Positions 16,299-24,968 of a stretch of DNA of 32,084 bases are shown in pieces. Every line of letters begins with the position of its first letter. The first letter of the stretch is position 1. Source of the DNA: Chitinophagaceae bacterium (GTDB taxonomy: Bacteria > Bacteroidota > Bacteroidia > Chitinophagales > Chitinophagaceae); assembly GCA_020848815.1 (NCBI GenBank), contig JADLHL010000009.1:1-32084 (forward strand), in the 5' to 3' direction. The translations under genes were made by a program, and so were the position numbers. Below the pieces are notes generated by a model. It ran no database searches and was not told where the DNA came from. It saw only the letters and a program-made list of their open reading frames with translations.

Positions 16299-17015
16299 CT
16301 ATTTATATTCCGGATTAGCTGCCAAAAAAGAATCCAACAACTCGACCGCCATTTGCCAATCTTCAGGCGTATCCACGTTTACCAATACTTCCTGATTGAT
16401 TGGATAGCCCACAAGTTTTGGACCGTAAAAAGTATTTTCTTGTAGCAGTGATGTTTTGAAAATGTAAACAGAACCGTCACGTATGTATGTAACAGGAAGT
16501 AATTGCCGGCGGGTAATAATTTTCTCTTCTCCTGTTGATATGTTTAAGTACCCATCTTGGTTCTGTTCGAATACCCAATGAGGATTGTATTTCTGTGGCA
16601 CTTCGGTAGTTGACACAAGTGTATCAGCATCCAGTTCTGTTAGCTTTTCAAAACAAGCATCAATAAAGCCAACTGATCTAAAAGGATTTGTAGGTTGCAA
16701 AATAGCCACATAGTCAAACACTTTGCCCAATGATGCAAGAAAGGCAATGTCATCCTGCATTACATCTAGCATTGGCGTTGAATCCAAAGCCAAATGAGCA
16801 GGCCGCATTCTTGGCACTTCAATGCCATAGCTTTTAGCAATACTGGCTATTTCGTCGTCATCAGTTGATACAAAACACTCAGTGATACATGCACTTTGCT
16901 GAGCGGCCAAAATTGTATAACCAATCAAGGGTCTTTCTCCCAGCATTTTTTTGTTTTTGCCAGGTACGCCTTTGCTTCCACCTCTTGCGGGTATATATCC
17001 GAGTACACGTTTCAT
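16299..17015 (-). CDS. neuA: CMP-nonulosonic acid cytidylyltransferase
   Basis: This 238-residue protein is a CMP-sialic acid synthetase-type enzyme, which transfers CMP from CTP to the anomeric oxygen of a nonulosonic acid. The nucleotide loop 'IPARGGSKGVPGKN' (8-21), 'FVSTDDDEIA', 'LQPTNPFRS' and 'YIRDGSVYIF' match NeuA/LegF/PseF proteins; the length equals the single-domain NeuA form. The ORF track begins one codon earlier at a TTG, but the ATG at 17015 is preferred because it overlaps the neuC stop as TGATG (one shared base), a typical arrangement for translational coupling. The neighbouring neuC and neuB supply its substrate. The product could be CMP-Neu5Ac or a related CMP-nonulosonate; sequence alone does not decide. 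Confidence 0.92.
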   Translation of the reverse strand: MKRVLGYIPARGGSKGVPGKNKKMLGERPLIGYTILAAQQSACITECFVSTDDDEIASIAKSYGIEVPRMRPAHLALDSTPMLDVMQDDIAFLASLGKVFDYVAILQPTNPFRSVGFIDACFEKLTELDADTLVSTTEVPQKYNPHWVFEQNQDGYLNISTGEEKIITRRQLLPVTYIRDGSVYIFKTSLLQENTFYGPKLVGYPINQEVLVNVDTPEDWQMAVELLDSFLAANPEYK

Positions 17016-18172
17016 CAATACATGATGGTTTTATGAAATCGCAAATCAATGGCAGCTAATATATCTGCGATTTTTTTTCCTGCATCGCCACCTCCATACA
17101 CGTTTGATGGAGCAGGCCTTTCGCTTTTCAGCAGTTGCTGAATAGCAGCGGCAATACTCGCTGTATCGTAGTTGGTGTCAATTACATTATTGCCCCGGTC
17201 TCTTCTGTTTTGTCGACTGCCCAAATTGATAACAGGTACACCCAAATAGGCACATTCCCGAATACCCACACTACTATTTCCTATCAGCATTTTGGCATTG
17301 AGCAGCAGCTTCAGAAAATCTTCAGACTCCATGTTCTTGAAGAAATGAATATTAGCCGGCTTGTGTACTTCTCTGTAATGACGAATACCACTTGAAGTGC
17401 CATCAGCACCTGCATCTACATTTGGCCAAAACCAAAAAACAGGCAAATCGAGCTTCGCAACAGCGGCCAGGGTTTCCATTACATGATGCCGGCTTTCCTG
17501 ATATTCTGTGGTAACAGGGTGTTGCATCACCACCAGATATCCGTTGCTATAATCTGGCGTGGCACCCACCCCACCGTATTTTTCATACACTTTAAAATCA
17601 AGTGAAGGATTAGCCTTTACATTGGCAGCCAAATCGATTGATGGACAACCTGTGTTGAATACATACTCAGGATCTTCTCCCAATTTTATAACCCGCTCCT
17701 TAGCTGACTCACTGGCTACAAAATGAATGTCGGCCAGTTTGGTATTGGCATGTCTTACTTTTTCATCGATATTGCCAGTTACCTCACCACCTTGCACATG
17801 GGCCAGTGGAATATTTTGGTAAGAAGCCGCAATGCTGATAGCGATGGTTTCAAAACGATCTGCGATGGCAATAACGACATCAGGCTTTAAGTTGTAAAAA
17901 ACATTGGCCAATTCCATGATACCAAGGCCGGTGGTTTTTGCCATGGCAGTTGGGTTTTCGCCTTCCAGTACCATGAATACTTTTTCATTTACCTCAAACC
18001 CATCTTTCTCTATAAATTCCAATGCATTGCCATAACGGCCTAGCAAGGCACTACCTGCCACCACCAGTTGCAGTTGCAAATCGGGATGCTCCTGAATGGC
18101 TTTCAATGCGGTTTTAATTCTGCTATAGGAAGGACGAGCAGTTATTACTACGCAAACTTTTCTCTTACTCAT
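17015..18172 (-). CDS. neuC: Hydrolysing UDP-GlcNAc 2-epimerase, NeuC type
   Basis: This 385-residue GT-B-like epimerase converts UDP-GlcNAc to ManNAc and UDP, the first committed step to sialic acid. Signature segments are 'VITARPSYSRIKTAL' (9-23), 'DRFETIAIS', 'HVQGGEVTGNIDEKVRHANTKL' near 125-146, 'NTGCPSID', and 'GNSSVGIRECAYLGVPVINLGSRQ' followed by 'NRRDRGNNVID' in the nucleotide pocket. These match NeuC and the related GDP-sugar epimerase LegG/PtmE. No 4,6-dehydratase or aminotransferase for the legionaminate or pseudaminate routes is present in the window, so the simpler UDP-GlcNAc route is favoured. Its stop overlaps the neuA start by one base (TGATG). It begins 27 bp after copy B of the unrecognised paralogue. 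Confidence 0.93.
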   Translation of the reverse strand: MSKRKVCVVITARPSYSRIKTALKAIQEHPDLQLQLVVAGSALLGRYGNALEFIEKDGFEVNEKVFMVLEGENPTAMAKTTGLGIMELANVFYNLKPDVVIAIADRFETIAISIAASYQNIPLAHVQGGEVTGNIDEKVRHANTKLADIHFVASESAKERVIKLGEDPEYVFNTGCPSIDLAANVKANPSLDFKVYEKYGGVGATPDYSNGYLVVMQHPVTTEYQESRHHVMETLAAVAKLDLPVFWFWPNVDAGADGTSSGIRHYREVHKPANIHFFKNMESEDFLKLLLNAKMLIGNSSVGIRECAYLGVPVINLGSRQNRRDRGNNVIDTNYDTASIAAAIQQLLKSERPAPSNVYGGGDAGKKIADILAAIDLRFHKTIMY

Positions 18173-18199
18173 GATGCTATTGTGCTTACGTTCTCAGAA

Positions 18200-19621
18200 T
18201 CATTCATGTTTATGTGCCAGTTGTAACAACAGGTTCGAAATGTTTTCAGATGCATTGGGTATATCATCGGTTAGTTTTCGTTTCCATTCGTTGCGTTGTG
18301 TGGCCACAGCTCCCGGGGTGTTAAGTCCGGCTTGTATCACCTGCACAATATCGGACTTTGATTTTATCCAAAGTACAGCATCCAAGCCATCGAGGGTCCG
18401 GAAATGTTCTAGCCCGTAAATAAACTCGATATCATACCAATCAGCATTGTAAGGCTTGGGATAATTGATGTAGACAGCCGGCTTGTTGAAGTGGGCAAAA
18501 TCGAGCCCCATGGTGCTGCCAATGTTTACAACCAAATCGCAATGCAGGCAAAGATTGGTAAGTAGTGCTACATCTGAATAACTTGGCAGAATTTCAAACC
18601 ATCCTTTATCAGCACTACCTTTCGTCCATAAAGGATCAATACATGTAACAAAGTCCTTATATCTATCTGCGAATCCATCAAACCTGCCGGAAGCATCAAC
18701 TGGTGCTCGACGTAAAATTAAATGAGGTCTTTTAGCCTCAGGCATTTCTTGTATAGCCTCGGCAATATCTTCGAAATAATATTGGTCGTTAGGGCTGCTC
18801 ATATCATTGCCACTCAGTAATACCCACTGCTTTTCTGCTGGCAAACTCCATTCATTAGCAAATGACACTCTTTCTTGATACAACGATGTTTTAGTATAAC
18901 ACTCAAACTGCGGAGTTCCTGTAATAATTACTTTTTCTTGCGGTATTTCTGGATAGTACCATGCCATTTCTTGCTTCATGTAGCTACTCCATACAATGTA
19001 CGCATCAGCACGAAGTGTAATTCTACTCTTAGGCAAATTATCCCAAGAAAAAATAGCTGTGACAACAGGAATGTGCAGTTGATTTGCAGCCAAAGCCATA
19101 ATTGCTGCTGAAGGAACCCGCTGGTGAGTACAGAGTATGACGTCAGGCTTTGTCTGCTGCAGCAATTGTTTGTAAACTTTGGCAGCCTTTGATTTTCCGT
19201 AACTGTTGTCGAGCAAAGTGTCTATGCCCTTTATTGTTTTTATATTGTACGAACAAATCCTGGCAGCAAGAATTACTAATTGATAATAGCACCATTCAAA
19301 TCCTGTTGGATTTTTTACCAGTAAGAGACTTTTCCAGATTCTATGATTTTTTCTTACACGGCTATTCCGCATCAGTCTTGAAAAAGCAGCAATTTCGCGG
19401 AGTATTCTTTGCCATTTCGATTCGCTAAACTTGGGCAACCTGTGCTCATGGAGATTTACCCCATGTAACTGTTCTACGGTTTCTAATACAAAAGCCGGCA
19501 AATTATGCAGCATGCCGATTTGTGCAGGCTGTAAATACTTAATCAAATCCGAATACAAATAATTTCGCACCCCGATCCCATCGGGAACAAATAGAAATAC
19601 ATTTTTATAATTCAAAGTCAT
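18200..19621 (-). CDS. Unrecognised GT-B-like protein, copy B (paralogue of 13110-14573)
   Basis: This 473-residue protein is not assigned to a named family. It parallels the 13110-14573 protein along its whole length: 'FVPDGIGVRNYL' (11-22), 'KPDVILCTHQRV' (158-169), 'AIFSWDNLPKSRIT' (189-202), 'ITGTPQFECY', 'LCLHCDLVVNIGSTMGLDFAHFNKPAV' and a C-terminal 'LTDDIPNASENISN'. The order of landmarks suggests a GT-B type fold with a donor-binding C-terminal half. Because one copy sits just upstream of neuC and the other between asnB and neuB, both are probably tied to the nonulosonate or its transfer. Two transferases adding the same kind of sugar at different positions would be one explanation. 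It starts with ATG at 19621, 36 bp after the glycosyltransferase gene. Confidence 0.6.
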   Translation of the reverse strand: MTLNYKNVFLFVPDGIGVRNYLYSDLIKYLQPAQIGMLHNLPAFVLETVEQLHGVNLHEHRLPKFSESKWQRILREIAAFSRLMRNSRVRKNHRIWKSLLLVKNPTGFEWCYYQLVILAARICSYNIKTIKGIDTLLDNSYGKSKAAKVYKQLLQQTKPDVILCTHQRVPSAAIMALAANQLHIPVVTAIFSWDNLPKSRITLRADAYIVWSSYMKQEMAWYYPEIPQEKVIITGTPQFECYTKTSLYQERVSFANEWSLPAEKQWVLLSGNDMSSPNDQYYFEDIAEAIQEMPEAKRPHLILRRAPVDASGRFDGFADRYKDFVTCIDPLWTKGSADKGWFEILPSYSDVALLTNLCLHCDLVVNIGSTMGLDFAHFNKPAVYINYPKPYNADWYDIEFIYGLEHFRTLDGLDAVLWIKSKSDIVQVIQAGLNTPGAVATQRNEWKRKLTDDIPNASENISNLLLQLAHKHE

Positions 19622-19657
19622 TTAAAAATTTCTTGATTGTATTGACAAAAACCAGGA

Positions 19658-20797
19658 TCAGCCATTATCCAGCAGCATTGAAATATTGAAGCTTGATTCT
19701 ACCTGCTTAAAAACAAGTTCAAACTCATGTGACCATGTTTCGAAATCTAAAAAATCAATCTTAGGAGCAGTTATCTGCCATGAAGGCAGTTGGTGTAGTG
19801 CCCGGTCAAACGCTTTCATCCACTCATTTACTTCATTAGGATAATGTATGGCAATACCATGGACTCCATCTTTAAAAAACTCTTTAACACCTCCAGCTTG
19901 TGATGCAATCATAAAACATCCGCAGCACATCATCTCCATTAAGCTCAGCGGAAATCCTTCTAGCACAAGTGAAGAAAATATTCCTATATCTGCTGCTTGA
20001 AGATAAGCCGGCACTTCATTGTTATTTATCAGGCCAACAAAATCTACACTAGAGATGGTATTGGGACCGGTTACACCTATTACATGCAGCACAACATCTT
20101 GACTGCTGCGTGATGACATCCATGTTACCCATGCATTTAGCACTATATCGAAGCCTTTTTTGGGCCGGTTGTGGCTCAGCCATACAAAATGCTTTTTTTC
20201 GGCAGCCCAACCTAATCTTTTTTTCAAACTAGCCTTTTCTAAAGCACTTGGTGCTTTGAACAATTGTTTATTTATCGGATTGTGAAGTACCGATATACTA
20301 AATGGCAAAGCAAAACTGTGTGCTAAATGGTACTCATATGCAACACGAGTAAGAAAGACAAAATGGTGAATACCGTGAATAAACTTTTCCCAAATAGGCT
20401 TTGTAAAGAAATAAGAATAACCATGAAAATAAAACATCATTCGAACCCTGCTCGTAAGTTCCTTCCTTTGAAGATGAAGCTCGATTTCATTTTTCACACG
20501 GGTAGAATCTACAATACAAAGAATGAGATAATCATACTCATTAAGCAAATCATCGATTGCTCTATAATAATGCCTGTATCTGTATTGAATTTTCAATTTA
20601 TTCAACACCCTGTTTGGCTGTTGCTTACAGTAATATACTTTATGGTGTGTAGTTAATGCATCTTCAGATGGCGGGCATATAACAGCATCAATATGACAAA
20701 TATTATCTTCTAACAACCTGGTTATTAGCTTAGGCCAGCTGGCAGTGTTTTTACCAGGCACTGGTGTGTCAGTTACAATTACTCTGGCAATTTTCAT
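19658..20797 (-). CDS. Glycosyltransferase family 4 protein
   Basis: This 379-residue GT-B enzyme has a clear GT4 C-terminal half: 'FVWLSHNRPKKGFDIVLNAW' (204-223), 'LHVIGVTGPN', 'FVGLINNNEVPAYLQAADIGI' (253-273) and the donor motif E-x7-E in 'LEGFPLSLMEMM' (E280/E288), followed by 'SQAGGVKEFFKDGVHGI'. The N-terminal acceptor domain is rich in Tyr, His and Arg ('YRYRHYYRA', 72-80) and not close to the other transferases here. Its ATG overlaps the stop of the flippase gene by 4 bp (ATGA), indicating translational coupling. It therefore probably adds a sugar to the same lipid-linked repeat unit that the flippase moves. Specificity cannot be inferred. Confidence 0.87.
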   Translation of the reverse strand: MKIARVIVTDTPVPGKNTASWPKLITRLLEDNICHIDAVICPPSEDALTTHHKVYYCKQQPNRVLNKLKIQYRYRHYYRAIDDLLNEYDYLILCIVDSTRVKNEIELHLQRKELTSRVRMMFYFHGYSYFFTKPIWEKFIHGIHHFVFLTRVAYEYHLAHSFALPFSISVLHNPINKQLFKAPSALEKASLKKRLGWAAEKKHFVWLSHNRPKKGFDIVLNAWVTWMSSRSSQDVVLHVIGVTGPNTISSVDFVGLINNNEVPAYLQAADIGIFSSLVLEGFPLSLMEMMCCGCFMIASQAGGVKEFFKDGVHGIAIHYPNEVNEWMKAFDRALHQLPSWQITAPKIDFLDFETWSHEFELVFKQVESSFNISMLLDNG

Positions 20798-22323
20798 GTG
20801 GTCAAATTATGATGAATTTTTTTTCCAATGGTTGCTATTACCGGCACGCCTGAATCGGAGAGAACAACTGAAAGCTTTTGTAGCAACTGAATGCTAAGTT
20901 TTCGATTGCACAGCCAAAACATTACAAACTGAATAACATACAATACCATTGCGACCAGGACAAGCGACAAAATCGTATCAACGGTCAGAACATACCTAAT
21001 ACCCAATGCTACCAGCAGCAGGCAGATAAAAATGAGTATCAATCGGCTGTTTTTTTTAATAAAATAAGCCGGATTAATATTCAGAAAATATAACCCGGAA
21101 AAAACCTTCAGGTTTTCTCCAATGATGTTTAGAAGTACTATAGCCACAGCAAAAACAAAAATACCGCCTCCGTACAAACCAATTGCAGACAATACAATAA
21201 TCGTTAGCAACAGTTGGATGTAAGTAACTATAGACCCGATTTTCAATTTACCGACAGCCAAGTGAATGCCTAAGCCGGGAGAGTAACAAATTCTGATCAG
21301 CGTGTAGGCACAATACAACGACATGATAGAGACGGCCGGTTGCCATTGCGCATCGAACAATAAGGTGATAATTGGCGCTGCAAATACGGTACCTAAAATC
21401 AAAGGGATGCCAAGTATTAAATAACCAGATGCTGCCATTAAATGAATAGCATTTAGGATCCGATCTGGATGTTCCTTGTGATTGCTATAGTAGGAAAAAA
21501 GTAATTGCGATTGAGAAGAAAACATGGCGGAATGCAATTCCAGCGAATAGGAGGAAGCAAATTTGATTAAGCCTATATCACTTATTGCATTGAATGTTTT
21601 GAGCAACCAGTTACTGGATTGTGCATGCAGGTATTGACCCACACCCATAAACCACGAGTGCTTTGCATACCACCAAATTTCACGCTTCACTTCATCAGAT
21701 AATTTGGTGAATCTTGGGGTAAACGTGCCATATTTATACAACAACCCATTGTACACAAAAGTGCCCAACACAAGTCCTGCAGCCCACCCCAAAATGCCGT
21801 AACCCGCGAAAACCAAAAACACACGTGCCACAGCAGATATGAGGTTTGAAAAGAAACGAGCCCATGTAATCGCTCCGAATTCCATGCGCTTCTTCATCCG
21901 TACTTCATTGATTTTGCCAGCTATCGTAGCGATATAATTCAATGCAAGTATGCGCAAATAGCTATCAACAGGTGCATCAAATAAAATACCATTTAACGCA
22001 TGCGACGCCAAGACCTGTAGTGCAAATAAAACTACATTGGAAATGAGCCTGAGCTTAAAAATAGCTTGTTCAATTTCGTCGACTTTGCCAGACTGAAAAG
22101 CTGCATTATCATTTAGGTCTACCTTGAAGATGTAATAGTTTTCAAATCCGATATCCAGAAGTATGTCGAACAAGCCAGTGATGATACCCACAATGAGCAG
22201 GAGGCCAAAACCTTTGGGGCCAATGGTTGAAGTAACTGCCAATAAGGCCAAAAGGTTGATAACCCGCCCTGCAACAGTGCCCATAAGCACATGATAAGTG
22301 GCTTTAGCAACCTTTTGTGACAT
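20794..22323 (-). CDS. wzx: Oligosaccharide repeat-unit flippase (Wzx-type, MOP superfamily)
   Basis: This 509-residue polytopic protein has around twelve to fourteen hydrophobic segments distributed evenly, as in the polysaccharide-transporter branch of the MOP exporters. Typical features are the opening 'VAKATYHVLMGTVAGRVINLLALLAVTSTIGPKGFG', where the first helix is followed by the 'G..G.G' turn, and a central 'SLYCAYTLIRICYSPGLGIHLAVGKLK'. Wzx proteins move undecaprenyl-diphosphate-linked repeat units to the periplasmic side, where Wzy polymerises them. It is coupled by an ATGA overlap to the downstream GT4 gene and separated by 164 bp from the wzc-like gene upstream. Flippases are poorly conserved, so the wzx symbol is by role and fold. 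Confidence 0.85.
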   Translation of the reverse strand: MSQKVAKATYHVLMGTVAGRVINLLALLAVTSTIGPKGFGLLLIVGIITGLFDILLDIGFENYYIFKVDLNDNAAFQSGKVDEIEQAIFKLRLISNVVLFALQVLASHALNGILFDAPVDSYLRILALNYIATIAGKINEVRMKKRMEFGAITWARFFSNLISAVARVFLVFAGYGILGWAAGLVLGTFVYNGLLYKYGTFTPRFTKLSDEVKREIWWYAKHSWFMGVGQYLHAQSSNWLLKTFNAISDIGLIKFASSYSLELHSAMFSSQSQLLFSYYSNHKEHPDRILNAIHLMAASGYLILGIPLILGTVFAAPIITLLFDAQWQPAVSIMSLYCAYTLIRICYSPGLGIHLAVGKLKIGSIVTYIQLLLTIIVLSAIGLYGGGIFVFAVAIVLLNIIGENLKVFSGLYFLNINPAYFIKKNSRLILIFICLLLVALGIRYVLTVDTILSLVLVAMVLYVIQFVMFWLCNRKLSIQLLQKLSVVLSDSGVPVIATIGKKIHHNLTT

Positions 22324-22487
22324 ATTTCAAAACGTTCGTTGCAGAATAGCATTAAAAAACAACAACCCAATTTACTGCAATAAGATTATGAAGGGCGATC
22401 ACTTCATTTACCATATCCGCTTTATCATTCCAATAAAATAAGAACACAATCAAATTCAATTAGTACTTCGAGGAATGCCAATTATGA
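22324..22487. other. 164-bp gap between wzc-like and wzx-like genes
   Basis: This is the largest gap inside the right-hand minus-strand operon. It is AT-rich and contains no open frame, no strong hairpin with a T-run, and no good TAnnTTTG element on the minus strand. It may mark a junction between the conserved export genes and the variable repeat-unit genes. Confidence 0.5.
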
Positions 22488-24935
22488 TTAAATACCAAGA
22501 ATACTAAGCACCCGCTTGAAGAAACCAGGTTTTTTCTCTTCGTCCATATAATAGCCTGATTTGTTTTTAGCATTCCCGTAATAACCATAACCATAGCCAT
22601 AGCCGTAGCCATACCCATAGCCATAGCCATACCCGTAGTTTTCGCCAGCTCCTGTTTTAATACCGTTTACAACAATTCCCAAGTTCTTGAACTTCTGTTC
22701 CTCATAAATTTTTTGTATGAAAGTAAGTGTTGATCTAAATGTGTATTTATGACGAACGATGAAAAAAGTAAAATCAGCAAACTTATCCAACAGTAATGCA
22801 TCAGTAACGAGACCAACAGGAGAAGTATCCATAATAATGAAATCATACTTGGTACCTAAAAGAGCCATCAGCTCCTCCATTTTTTTACTCAGGATCAATT
22901 CGGAAGGGCTTGGCGGTGTTGGTCCCGAAGGGAGTAGGTCGAAATTGCTATAACCAGGCACTTTTTGAATTGCGTCAAAAATATTGGGTTCACTACCAAT
23001 GAGGTAATTACTCAAACCTACTTTATTACTAATGCCCAAGTATCGGCTTACCCGTGGTTTACGCAAATCGAGTTCTATCAATAAAACACGTTCTTTTACC
23101 AATGATACGGCTGCAGCTAGGTTGATAGAAAAGAAAGATTTACCCTCACCACTCATAAAAGACGTTGCAGTAACGCATTTTATAGGCGTATCCAATGCAA
23201 CGTACTTCAGGTTAGTTCTAACCAATCTGAATTGCTCAGAAATTGCTGACCTGCTTTGTGGGGTTACAACCAACGGCTCATCAGACTGCTTGTATATAAT
23301 TTCACCAATGATTGGTGTACTCGTTGCCGCCTCAATTTCAGCCCTATCTCCAATAGTATTATTGAAAAGCTCAAATATGATTAGCAAGATTGTTGGAAAG
23401 AGAAAACCGATAAGTATGGATAGTAAAAAAATCTGTGATCGAACAGGTTTTACCTGACCCTGATTCATGGCTGGATCAAGCACCCTTGCATCACTTGTAT
23501 TGGAGGCTACTGAAAGCTCGGCTTCCTCACGTTTCTGCAAAAGGAAAGTGGCAATTTCATCTTTAATTTTTGCTTCTTTTTCCAATCCAAAAAGCTGCAT
23601 CTCAACTATAGGCAATTTTGCTACTTCAGCATCAGTTTTTTGCAGCGATTGTTGAACTGCTTGAAGTCTGACTTTTTGTGCATTAATTAAATTCTGAAGG
23701 TTTGTCAGCAACGCCATACGAGAGGTAACTACTGCGGCATTTGCAGATTTCACTTCTGGGTCATCTTCTGTACCAATTTCAAGTTTGGCGCTTCGGTCAA
23801 ATATTAGTTGGTTGTGAGATGCGATGAGTTGATTCAGTGAAGTCTCCTGAATACCTACGGAAGAAGGTATAATCTCATAAATATTTTTACCGTTAGATAC
23901 ATAATTGTAAATGCCGTTCATTAGTTCCAACTCTGTACGCAATCCTATTTCGGACTCCAAAAGCCTAGTTGATTGACCTAGCAATTGTTGAACTTTATCG
24001 TTTCCGTCCCCCCCAATATTATTCTGAGACCTGTATTGAGCAACTTTACTATTTGCCCCCCCCAATTCACCACTAATTGCTGATAGCCTTTCATTTAAAA
24101 ACTTAATAGAGTTTATCCCTTGTGTATTTTTGTCATCTACACCGGCTTGAACGTATTTAGCTACTAATACGTTAAGAATATCTTCTGCCCTCTCTGGAAT
24201 TATATCCTTCAACGCAAGCTCAAGCACTCCTCCAAATTCTCTTGTTTGATTTACTTCAACTGCATTCCTGAGACCATCGGCATAAGACTGACGTTCTAAA
24301 ATGGCAATATAGACTGTGCTGTTAGGGTTTTCTTGAAAAGATGGATTTCGCCTCAGAGATAAGTAGTGACCTTCAAAAAGCACGGTATCTCCATATTTTA
24401 TAGCTGTATTTTTTCCAGTGGAAGCAGTTATAACGAAACTATCTCTACCTAATTGCACAGGTGCATCTCCAAAAAATACATTTCCTTCTGTATGATTTCC
24501 TGGTTTAAAATAGTCGATTATAAATGGACTTTTTTTACCATACAGAGTGAGCTTACGTATTCTGCCTTCTATAAAAAATTGCAAATCAAGATTTAAAGAA
24601 TCTACTACACGATTCATAAGGGTGTACGACTGTAACACATCCTTTTCGTTTTCAATGCTTCTATCGCCGGATTGTAGGCTGAGCGTATTTAATATTTTTT
24701 GTTCTTCGGTACCTACACGATGATCTCTTATGAGCACCAAAGAATTTGCACGAAAAACAGGTGCCGAAAACTCCAAATAAACCTTTGCAAGCAGCAGACT
24801 GACAATAATTGAGATTACATACCAAGGAAGTATAGAAACTGCCTTGGCTGCAAGTTTTAGAACATCAAATTTTGATGATTCACCAATACCTATATCAATC
24901 TTAGGTTGAGTATTATTGAATTGGGGGGCCGACAT
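22488..24935 (-). CDS. wzc: Polysaccharide co-polymerase / tyrosine autokinase (Wzc-like)
   Basis: This 815-residue inner-membrane protein has the BY-kinase layout. There is a transmembrane helix near 36-52, a periplasmic Wzz-type region with long coiled helices (about 270-470, including 'LPIVEMQLFGLEKEAKIKDEI'), a second transmembrane helix at 501-522, and a cytoplasmic P-loop kinase. Walker A is 'SGEGKSFFSINLA' (595-607), Walker A' is 'LLIELDLRKPR' (618-628) and Walker B is 'FIIMDTSP' (699-706). The C-terminal tail contains nine consecutive Tyr-Gly pairs then Tyr-Tyr (767-786), plus Tyr795/796, an extreme form of the tyrosine cluster whose phosphorylation cycle controls chain length and export in Wzc. 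It follows the wza-like gene by 33 bp. It is the expected partner of Wza across the periplasm. Confidence 0.93.
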   Translation of the reverse strand: MSAPQFNNTQPKIDIGIGESSKFDVLKLAAKAVSILPWYVISIIVSLLLAKVYLEFSAPVFRANSLVLIRDHRVGTEEQKILNTLSLQSGDRSIENEKDVLQSYTLMNRVVDSLNLDLQFFIEGRIRKLTLYGKKSPFIIDYFKPGNHTEGNVFFGDAPVQLGRDSFVITASTGKNTAIKYGDTVLFEGHYLSLRRNPSFQENPNSTVYIAILERQSYADGLRNAVEVNQTREFGGVLELALKDIIPERAEDILNVLVAKYVQAGVDDKNTQGINSIKFLNERLSAISGELGGANSKVAQYRSQNNIGGDGNDKVQQLLGQSTRLLESEIGLRTELELMNGIYNYVSNGKNIYEIIPSSVGIQETSLNQLIASHNQLIFDRSAKLEIGTEDDPEVKSANAAVVTSRMALLTNLQNLINAQKVRLQAVQQSLQKTDAEVAKLPIVEMQLFGLEKEAKIKDEIATFLLQKREEAELSVASNTSDARVLDPAMNQGQVKPVRSQIFLLSILIGFLFPTILLIIFELFNNTIGDRAEIEAATSTPIIGEIIYKQSDEPLVVTPQSRSAISEQFRLVRTNLKYVALDTPIKCVTATSFMSGEGKSFFSINLAAAVSLVKERVLLIELDLRKPRVSRYLGISNKVGLSNYLIGSEPNIFDAIQKVPGYSNFDLLPSGPTPPSPSELILSKKMEELMALLGTKYDFIIMDTSPVGLVTDALLLDKFADFTFFIVRHKYTFRSTLTFIQKIYEEQKFKNLGIVVNGIKTGAGENYGYGYGYGYGYGYGYGYGYYGNAKNKSGYYMDEEKKPGFFKRVLSILGI
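22575..22637 (-). repeat. In-frame hexanucleotide repeat encoding (Tyr-Gly)n
   Basis: About ten near-identical 6-bp units, read on the plus strand as variants of CATAGC, CATACC and CGTAGC, encode the Tyr-Gly run in the Wzc-like tail. Unit variation in third positions means it is not a perfect microsatellite, but slippage would change the number of Tyr-Gly pairs without breaking the frame. Confidence 0.9.
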
Positions 24936-24968
24936 GTTATGTGTTGAATAGTATGCTTTGGAATTCGG

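Noticed and set aside
11096-18172. Legionaminic or pseudaminic acid pathway as the sure product
   Set aside because: No sugar-nucleotide 4,6-dehydratase, aminotransferase or N-acetyltransferase of those pathways is in the operon; the Neu5Ac-type route is simpler, though genes elsewhere in the genome could contribute.
22575-22637. Tandem repeat as a CRISPR-like array
   Set aside because: The 6-bp units have no spacers and are in frame within the kinase tail, encoding Tyr-Gly.
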